Assembly: GCA_004151065.3 (NCBI GenBank)
Contig: NWUY0300059528.1
Coordinates: 10,060 to 23,920, forward strand
Origin: Larix sibirica
Lineage: Eukaryota > Streptophyta > Pinopsida > Pinales > Pinaceae
Reading direction: 5' to 3'
Length of the DNA: 13,861 nt
Every line of letters begins with the position of its first letter. The first letter of the stretch is position 1. Made by a program: the position numbers and the translations under genes. Below, piece after piece: positions 7,339 through 13,861 of this stretch. Under the pieces are notes generated by a model that worked only from the letters and a program-made list of their open reading frames with translations, searched no databases and was not told the origin of the DNA.

Positions 7339-7611
7339 ATGCAATTTAGACTCAGGGCCCCTAGTTATCATATGACCAATAAAAGGAATTTATTTTCTGT
7401 TATTAATGATTATACATCCCTACATATTTTTGTTAGTGATGGTTCTCCTTTAGAAGTTATAGGAGCAAGAACAATAGATCTCATGAATGAGCAATTTGAC
7501 AATGTTTTATACGTTCCTTGTCTCTCAACCAACTTGCTTTTAATTTTTCAAATTACTCATTCAAGTGACAGAAAATCCATTGATTTATGGCCTCTTAATG
7601 TTTTAATATGA
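7339..7611 (+). pseudogene. Copia protease start and gag-pre-integrase region
   Basis: The catalytic triplet D-S-G (7349-7357) is in one frame, and the expected continuation A-x-S-x-HMTNKRNLF is in the next frame, so a single shift falls in the GGGCCC stretch at 7355-7360. Downstream text (FVSDGSPLEVIGARTIDL, then FDNVLYVPCLSTNLL) matches the conserved copia protease to gag-pre-integrase segment (G..xVLyVPxLxxNLLS). The longest open frame is 90 codons, ending at 7611. Confidence 0.85.
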
Positions 7612-7748
7612 TATCTAAAGAATTATACCATGCAATAGCTTTAGGACATGTTGATGACTTTTCAATGTTGTCCAAATTTGACAACTTTGAACACTCATCA
7701 CCTACCACTGTCTTCATTTCTTACATTGATGATTCGAGAAAAATTTGT

Positions 7749-7853
7749 CATGAGTTGTTTGGCTATTTGAATTACCACTACTTGTAACAACTCTTAATTT
7801 TTTGAAAGGCGCATGGCATGCCTCTTGTTTCATGCAATAATGGCGTGTGTCAT
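7749..7853 (+). other. Copia integrase N-terminal HHCC remnant
   Basis: In one frame, CHELFGYLNYHYL places His at 7749-7751 and 7776-7778, as in the copia H-x(8-9)-H. Cys at 7848-7850 (GVCHG) is the first of the expected C-x2-C pair, but a TAA (7857-7859) and a small deletion remove the second Cys. Two further stops lie between the His and Cys parts. The text HGMPLVSCNNGVCHG is typical of copia. Confidence 0.65.
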
Positions 7854-7879
7854 GGGTAAGCATCACAAACATGGTTTCG

Positions 7880-8290
7880 AAATTGGTTCACAATGACATA
7901 AGTGGACCATTGTTCATTATGTGTTTTCCAAGTCCACAATACATTCTCACTTCAATGATGATCACACTTAATGAACATTGGTTTATTCCATTACAATAAC
8001 ATTCAAAGTTTGTTTTCTTCAAAGCATTGGTTGAAAATTAGTTTGGACATATCATCAAGAGAATTTGCATTGTTAATGGTGGAGAATATGTCAATAAACA
8101 CTTCATTGATTTGTTCTTGACACATGGCACACAAATTCGACATATTGTGCTCTACACTCAAAAGCATAATGGTGTGGTTGAATGTAATATTTCAACACAT
8201 AAATAAATGGATAACTACATGGATAAAAAACTTTAGCTCCACAATTTGGGGCTAAAACAATCATGTTAATTATGTGTTGAATCATACCCA
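7880..8290 (+). pseudogene. Copia integrase catalytic core with altered second Asp
   Basis: One frame spans the core, which in intact elements joins the cDNA to host DNA. The first acidic residue is D in HNDISGPL (7895-7897). The motif I-V-NGGEY (Val codon 8072-8074) stands where copia has D-NGGE(F/Y), so the second Asp is changed to Val by one base (GAT to GTT). The Glu in NGVVE (8180-8182) is retained, and the spacing of 35 residues between the second position and Glu is exactly the D,D35E spacing. Several stops interrupt the core. It is inactive on sequence grounds. Confidence 0.85.
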
Positions 8291-8559
8291 TTCTAAGGAA
8301 ATAATGAATGTAACTCTAGAAGAAGATTGATCTAAGATTAAAACTGGATGTAAGTCATTTCAAAGTGTTTTCGTATAAAACATTGGATCACCTTCATGAT
8401 CAAAAGTATAAATCAATGCAACCTAAAAGTGAACAAATTATCTTTGTGGGATATTATGAAGAGTTTAAATCCTATAGGAAATATGTACCTATCGCTTTAA
8501 AGGTTATATTTGAGGGAGATGTTCCTTTTGATGGCGCTCCTTGAAATGCATGCCTACAT

Positions 8560-8588
8560 ATTCATTACTTCTTCCCATTCAAGTAAAC
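8560..8588 (+). repeat. 29-bp repeat, copy 1 (inverted match at 13322-13350)
   Basis: The 29 bases here are exactly the reverse complement of 13322-13350; flanking bases do not match. The core word cattacttcttc occurs three times between 8560 and 8620 (starting near 8562, 8591 and 8607), indicating local iteration. It begins 16 bp after the copia fragment ends at 8544. Confidence 0.9.
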
Positions 8589-8624
8589 CTTCATTACTTC
8601 TTCATGCATTACTTCTTCCTTGAA

Positions 8625-10028
8625 AAGGGTAGAGAGTGATAGGCATACATTAATATAAATTTCTTCATCATTAATCATTAACATATATTGAGGTAAATAT
8701 GTGTACATTGAATCCAAATTTACAAATAGAGTTATGTTTTCCATGCACTTTTTTATCAAACAAGTTTAGTTTAGAATCTAGTTTTATCAACATAATAACA
8801 CAATTGGTTGTGTTTTAGATAGGTGTTTCAATTTCAAGTATTCTTTTCATAGGGAATATTTGGTGTGCATGATTGAATGAGGTATATAAGTTTTCACTAG
8901 AAGGTAACACTAAAATGGAAACTATAACCGAAAGAAAACATGTATGGTAATAATTCCCCTTAAATAAGTGCTTCAGGTGCAATCTATCCTTATATGCCAA
9001 TATTCAAATAAATTTGTCAAGAATGCTCCTTAACATAATATTACATCATAGTGTTTACCTTTACATGATATTTAACAACTATATGATATTATTAATACTT
9101 TGATTGTGACTTTGATGGTGCTTACAGGTACCAAAACACTTAGGTAACCAATTAATGTCTAACACTACCCTTGGGATTTCTAGTTTACAATGAGCTCAAT
9201 CACTTGTAAGAATGTGAAACAATATTTGAATAGTCTGATTCAGCAATGAAACACCGATTACTACTTCCAAAGTGACAACATAAAGGCTTTGGGAATTGTG
9301 CATTATTATTTGTTAAGAAAGGAACCAAACAGTGACGTGGAAAAAAAATTATTTGAATAAATTCCTTACTCGATAAGCCTGACCATTATCTAGCCACATA
9401 TTAACCAAGAAATTTGGCCTGGAGTATTGGTTCAAGTTGTTTTTTTGCGAGTCTCTTATCCATCTCGAAAATGAATCTCATACCACCAATCTGCAATCAA
9501 ATTTGACAATAATCAAAGGCCGATTTAAGATACTATGAAATTAAATTTAAAGTGACATTGATCATTTATGTAAGCTATTGACACTTAGTATGCCAAACAT
9601 TAACACCATTGTTTGTAAAGACCAAATTGAAAAGAAAATGAGAACAAATCCCTTAAATCTATTTAGCTCAGTTCCTGAATTCATGACATTGTTGATTAGT
9701 TACTTGCATCATTATGTACAAAGGAAAAAAATTTGGAAGGAATAGAAGCATCGAGTATCTTTTGAATCTCCAATGCTTCTGAAAGAGAAATAGGATGGCA
9801 TATGAGAAACTGGAAGTAACATAAAATGAAAATATAGTGTCCATGAAAAGTGCTAGAGTAATGAAGAGTCTTAACAATATTAAAGCTAGGAGATATAAAT
9901 GTTAATGTCATCTCAAGGGTCACAATAAACATAAAAATTCCAGTTTTAATGTGTTGATGGTGGAGCTTGGTGGTCTAATTACCTAGCACTTGGAAAAATA
10001 TTCTTTCTAGAATATTGTATAAGGAGCT
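8625..10028. other. AT-rich stretch without recognisable features
   Basis: Both strands were read. Only short frames are present (at most about 78 codons, for example 9696-9932 minus), with hydrophobic or low-complexity text typical of random AT-rich DNA. No retroelement motifs, RNA genes or clear repeats were seen. Confidence 0.5.
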
Positions 10029-10147
10029 CTAATTCTAAATTCTAATAAAGTTTATTATTACTTCATATGTTTCTCTCGATTCTAATAAAGTTTATTATTA
10101 CTTCATAAGTTTTTCTAATTCTAAATTCTAATAAAGTTTATTATTTA
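10029..10147. repeat. Three-copy tandem repeat (period 40 and 46 bp)
   Basis: The core tctaataaagtttattatt starts at 10041, 10081 and 10127. Copies 1 and 2 continue with acttcata(t/a)gttt, while copy 3 is truncated after ttatt. The short word ctaattctaaat precedes copies 1 and 3 but not copy 2, which accounts for the 46-bp spacing. The copies are nearly identical, so the expansion is recent compared with the decay around it. Confidence 0.93.
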
Positions 10148-11757
10148 TGTGTGACTTCTCCTAAAAATTCTATATGTTCTTAGAGCAGGCAACATTTGGA
10201 GCCCATGAGCATGTGAAGGCTAAGTGACTCATGTATCCCTGAGCATAAAGAGAAAAATATAAGGCAAGTTTGTATATTTTTAAGGACGATATTATAAGGA
10301 AGAATATTTCAATGTTTCCAAAATTTGGATATAAGAGATATATTGCAAAGGGTATTTTTAAAAGAAAGAAAAAACATGTGAAAGGGAATCCAAGAGATTT
10401 TGGAAGTCGAGCAGATACTATGAAAACAACATATATGGAAGATGGGTGCATCAATAACAAAGGTTTTCCAAAAAAAACAAGAAATTGGTCCATGACATAT
10501 GGTACTTGTACCTCATTGACGCCTACTCTAACGATTTGAAGTGTCCTCATGGTACAACTGTTGTGTATTGTTTTGTTTGGGTGACCAACATCGTTATCTT
10601 CTAGTTCTTAGATTAGTGCACTATGTACAAATATTATTACAATTCTTCAACTCTAGAGAGACATGAATGATCATTATAAACATCAGTCCCTTACCTATCA
10701 CCATTAAAATCATCTCTTAGCCTGTTAACTCCTATTTTGTATGGGTGTCCATGTGTGATTTTGATCACTCTCTTGAAAAAAGGGTGACATTCTTTAGAAT
10801 GATGTTTTGATCATATTTTGATGATTCCATAGCTAAAATTGAAGGTTAGAAGATGCTAAAGTCAGGATAAATGGGGAAAGAAGCAATTTGGTTTGTCATT
10901 CCATCCCTAAACAAGCTGAGAGGAGGAATTCTAGGTGGGTTTGGGATGTAGATCAATGTCACGTTTCTTATAACATGAAAATTTGGTGCAGTTCCTATTT
11001 CACATCTATTTTAGTTTATTTCAATTGTGTTTCATTTTGTTCTTTAAGTGGGTCCATCTACCTACACATTAACGATGTATGTAGCCATTTGGTTTTACTC
11101 TTATATCTGAATTCCATTGCACTATTGACATTATGAATTTTCATAAGAGGAGACAACAAGTTAGGAGAGTAAGGCCTCTACTTAGTGGAAAAAGAGGAAC
11201 ATTTTATGACATGAATGTAAAAATGACACAGACCTTGGTACAAATTTTCCATTTTAGAATGCTCAAATTTTTGTTCATGTTAATGGCGAGGAACCTATTA
11301 CAAATAAGATTTTCCTCAATAAAAGTTAGTCAAAATAAAGATATGGAAGAACAATGAAGGATGTCAAAGATAATGATCGTTCAACTAGATCACTTTCTAA
11401 TAAGTGTGGCATTCAATCTAACACCCTCACTTGTTGGTTGTAGTGATAGAGTCCAATAAGGAATAAGCCGTTGACTATACTAATAGAAATGGAAGAGGCT
11501 CACATAGTGAATTAGTTTAAAACATGGAATAAATAGGCCATGTTCTTGAAATCCTTGAACTAAAGGCCTATGTGAGACACATGTGTAAAGCCATGTCTAA
11601 TACAATCAAGGATGGATTCCCAAGCAATTCATGGTGGACTAGACACAAATAAGGATCCAAATTTGACTCTTAAGTCAATTGAGGATTTGGATAGAAACTG
11701 AGAAAATAGCCTTACACCTTCCATTATTTCAACATTTTCTTAGAAATTTTTATTATG
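10148..11757. other. AT-rich stretch; a few open frames, none recognised
   Basis: The longest frames are 10170-10550 minus (126 codons, strongly hydrophobic) and 10270-10539 plus (89 codons, Lys-rich: FKRKKKHVKGNPRDFGSRAD), which overlap on opposite strands. Plus frames at 10888-11136 and 11133-11357 are also open. I recognise no domain or signature in any of them, and no start or stop context favours them. They may be chance openings or very old coding remnants. Confidence 0.4.
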
Positions 11758-11785
11758 TATGAGGCCAATCGTTATAGGCCTCATA
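11758..11785. repeat. Inverted repeat, 9-bp perfect arms
   Basis: Arms 11758-11766 (TATGAGGCC) and 11777-11785 (GGCCTCATA) are exact reverse complements around a 10-base AT-rich loop. It stands out as a GC-containing hairpin in AT-rich sequence. No function is assigned. Confidence 0.7.
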
Positions 11786-11899
11786 GAATTCGAAATTGTG
11801 ATGAAACAAGTTTTCAAGCAATTAGATCATATGGGATGCAAATTTGGGAAAAAATAGGTAGCATAAGTGTGCTCATATAATACGTAAAGAGGCCTTGAA

Positions 11900-12660
11900 G
11901 TTCAGTTATGGGCATAAACAATAGTAATAAATCAACCAAACACCAAATTTGGGTTAGCTTCAAAACTTAAAAAGGAGAGTTGGCTATTTCTAAGTAATTT
12001 TGGCACTTCTTATCCCTCAAACAACTTCATCTTTCGAATATGGTTATTTTTGGGACATTTTCCACCCTAGAACAGTAATAAATAATGATGAAATCTCAAT
12101 GATTCATCAATATGGGAATTCCTTTAGATCAACAACAAAACCACATCAGTTTTGAGTTATGGGTACTATTATTCTATAGCCAAGCAACAATATAATTGAG
12201 TCTGGGCAATCCAACAACCTCAAACCTCGATTCTGGGTGCAATGAGGGATATTCTAACCTCCAAATCAGCAATGTAAATCAGTGTTATGAATTTTGGTTC
12301 CCTTTCTTCATAAAAAGGGGTGTAAACAAACCTAAAAGGAAGATCTGGGTTAATTTCATATGTTAAAAACCAAGTCTGAGTGCAAGTTAGGTGATTTTGG
12401 GCATCTTTATGGGCTCTTTTCATAATGAAATATCATATCTTCCAAGTTGAAGTAATTATGGGAACATATTTAACCCCAAACAATGGTCCTTTTTTAAGTT
12501 TTAGGCATAATTGCATCCCTAAGCCTCAATTATTTACCTTCTGACATCAGTAAACAATAATAATGATCAAAAGCAACAACTAGTGGGTGATTTGGGGTAT
12601 CAAAATTATAGAGATATCATCCTCTAAGTTATGGGCATAAATAACAAGGAGAATCCCTAA
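11900..12660. repeat. Diffuse divergent repeat with agttatgggcataaa core
   Basis: The 15-mer agttatgggcataaa occurs exactly at 11904-11918 and 12627-12641. Diverged relatives (gagttatgggtac near 12154, aagttttaggcataa near 12496, taattatggga near 12455) lie between. Each is followed by A/C-rich text of the type caacaa..aaccccaaa. Spacing is irregular (roughly 130-300 bp). It may be an old tandem array with units of a few hundred bases, but no clear full-length unit can be aligned by eye. Confidence 0.4.
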
Positions 12661-12916
12661 GACCGTGAATTCTTGATAAGTAGCAGCAATTCGGGGCATG
12701 AAGGAAATCATAACATCTACCCTTGGGAAACACTGAGTTCATTTCAGACCCCAAATAGCAGTACAAATATTTAATATTTTCTTCTGAAGTAGAAATTGTG
12801 CAAAAAATGTTGAAACAACAATGAAAAAAGCATGAAAGGTTGTCATTTGGAGCCTTGAGCAGACCTAAAGCAGCATTGTAGACCAATTTAAGGAAACATC
12901 TAGCTCTAGTTTCCAT

Positions 12917-13200
12917 GGACGATGTCCCGTATGAAAGATAAACCCATAAGGAACTGTAGCATTGAGAAGAAACTTGCTTTCATCATATTTGGGTTTATCT
13001 AGAAGGCCAATGCCTTGTGGTGGGGGGTATCATTTTCTTTTGGTGAGGATCATTGGGTCTTTTGAAGGAATAGAAGGATTACTAACAAAAGCAAACATGA
13101 TGTTTGGCTTATCAGAGAATTAGGAGTACAAGGACGAGATATGTGAAGCTAATGACATTTTTTGGCATCCAAAGAAGGGAAAGCTTGTAGGGGGGAAGAA
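12917..13200. other. AT-rich stretch, nothing recognised
   Basis: No protein motif, RNA gene or clear repeat is visible on either strand. A short G-rich patch (13018-13028) and purine-rich text near 13185-13200 are the only compositional irregularities. Confidence 0.45.
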
Positions 13201-13207
13201 AATTATT

Positions 13208-13240
13208 GAATTGGTACAGGTGAGTGGTAAACTACTCACC
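13208..13240. repeat. Short repeat copy with hairpin (partner at 13303-13327)
   Basis: GAATTGGTACAGGTGAGT here matches GAATTGGTACATGTGAGT at 13303-13320 except for one base. Within this copy, aggtgagt (13218-13225) pairs with actcacct (13234-13241) around an 8-base loop. Its right half (taaactactcac) is the reverse complement of gtgagtagttta in the second copy, so the two copies are related in both direct and inverted sense. Confidence 0.7.
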
Positions 13241-13321
13241 TTCATAAACTCATCTGTAACCTAAATCATCTCCTTAAAAAAGTGTGTAGTGTCACAATTC
13301 TCGAATTGGTACATGTGAGTA

Positions 13322-13350
13322 GTTTACTTGAATGGGAAGAAGTAATGAAT
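13322..13350 (-). repeat. 29-bp repeat, copy 2 (inverted match at 8560-8588)
   Basis: This is the exact reverse complement of 8560-8588. It follows directly after the second GAATTGGTAC repeat copy. Neighbouring bases on either side do not match those of copy 1, so it is a short isolated match and not the end of a long duplication. Confidence 0.9.
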
Positions 13351-13861
13351 GATTAGTGCTAATCCATGATTGTGAGAAGCACTAAGACCTATGAGGATTT
13401 TGTAATCTAGATGTCCTAATGTATACAAGATTATGAAAATGGAACTTTGCATAGCTTCTAAAATACCGTCAGTTGAATGAATGAAATAAACTAAATAGAA
13501 TAAATGAAGTAAACCACAATAATGCACATGAAAGGTAAATAACTAAAACAACATAAAAAAAGACAATTTATTCACGAGTATTATGTACCTTTGAGTACAA
13601 TTGATGCAAACTCTCCACATAGGCTACTGATCAGTTGCAATTCTTAGTGTGAAGTCCTGTAGAAATAAAAAAAACAAGTAAATGTTTGATTCATGATAAA
13701 GAATTTAATAAATAGACATGCATTTCAAAATTTACAAGACTCTATAATACATAATAATAAAGTGCAATTATACATTATTGAAATTCTCTTTGTTTCAAGA
13801 ATAATTTAATATTCTCTACTGAACAGGGCCAACCACATGAAGGTGGAAGCTCTTATGCCCC
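13351..13861. other. AT-rich stretch, nothing recognised
   Basis: Short frames only (the longest is the minus frame at 13324-13527, which reads across the 29-bp repeat). A-rich runs occur near 13553-13561 and 13665-13673. No motifs of genes, LTRs or RNA genes were seen to the end of the window. Confidence 0.45.

Larger units (their letters stand above)
7050..8544 (+). pseudogene. Decayed Ty1/copia retrotransposon fragment (gag end, protease, integrase)
   Basis: The domains are in canonical copia order on the plus strand: a degenerate zinc knuckle (7179-7220), a protease active site DSG (7349-7357), a gag-pre-integrase region (7339-7611), an HHCC-like region (7749-7850), an integrase core (7880-8290), and the integrase C-terminal FVGYxEEFKSYR...VIFxxDVPFD motif ending at a TGA at 8542-8544. 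This order, with integrase before RT, marks Ty1/copia. The fragment changes frame several times and carries many stops. It breaks off where RT would begin. No LTR, primer-binding site or polypurine tract was found. It stands on the opposite strand to the gypsy pieces at 3.5-6.25 kb and lies in AT-rich sequence. Confidence 0.88.

Noticed and set aside
10170-10550. 126-codon hydrophobic minus-strand frame as a membrane protein gene
   Set aside because: AT-rich sequence readily gives Phe/Leu/Ile-rich frames, the opposite strand is also open, and no conserved motif or promoter was seen.
8560-13350. Inverted 29-mers as terminal inverted repeats of a 4.8-kb DNA transposon
   Set aside because: No target-site duplication flanks the pair, no transposase-like sequence lies between, and the match ends abruptly on both sides.
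1-13861. tRNA or rRNA genes and LTR boundaries with primer-binding sites
   Set aside because: No T-loop-like GGTTCGAATCC pattern, no tRNA-Met-complementary primer-binding site (TGGTATCAGA), no long direct terminal repeat and no rRNA-like sequence was found by reading both strands.

Overview
The window looks like intergenic DNA from a large, repeat-rich seed-plant genome, most probably a gymnosperm (conifer-like). This is an inference from three things: the mix of decayed Ty3/gypsy and Ty1/copia fragments, a broken gene resembling the plant-mobile-domain type, and the absence of any long intact ORF in 13.9 kb. I see no intact host gene, rRNA, tRNA, CRISPR array or bacterial operon. No complete transposable element with paired LTRs can be delimited.

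Layout. 1-1970: G-rich, no recognisable coding content. 1977-2281: a TATA-like string, then a strong 15-bp-stem hairpin. 2570-3108 (+): a three-frame remnant of a gene that resembles plant-mobile-domain (PMD) proteins, preceded by a splice-acceptor-like site. 3170-3420: short tandem repeats and an (AT)12 microsatellite. 3524-3925 (-): a Ty3/gypsy RNase H domain with all four catalytic acidic positions and only two stops. 4010-4400 (-): a further polyprotein segment in another frame. 4344-5366 (-): a gag nucleocapsid segment with two CCHC zinc knuckles, one frame with a few stops. 5361-6250 (-): the C-terminal half of a gypsy-type protease plus its downstream linker, which is present twice in tandem (period 340 bp). 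6290-6710: a degenerate roughly 100-bp repeat built on ccgacaa/ttgtcgg words. 7050-8544 (+): a decayed Ty1/copia fragment with zinc knuckle, protease DSG, gag-pre-integrase, integrase core and C-terminal domain, ending before reverse transcriptase. 8560-13861: AT-rich DNA with a 40/46-bp tandem repeat, a diffuse divergent repeat, and an exact 29-bp inverted repeat pair 4.7 kb apart.

The retroelement pieces do not form a working unit. On the minus strand the order is protease, linker, linker, nucleocapsid, RNase H. This is not canonical for Ty3/gypsy (gag, protease, RT, RNase H, integrase), and RT and integrase are missing. The likeliest reading is two or more truncated, head-to-tail fragments with internal deletions. 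Base composition changes near 6.25 kb: the left part is visibly richer in G+C, the right part is AT-rich. Two ambiguous bases (N) fall at informative places: 5700 is the exact boundary of the tandem duplication, and 6138 is the point where the protease frame breaks. I found no convincing new biological system; the most interesting material is the rearranged gypsy block and its junctions.
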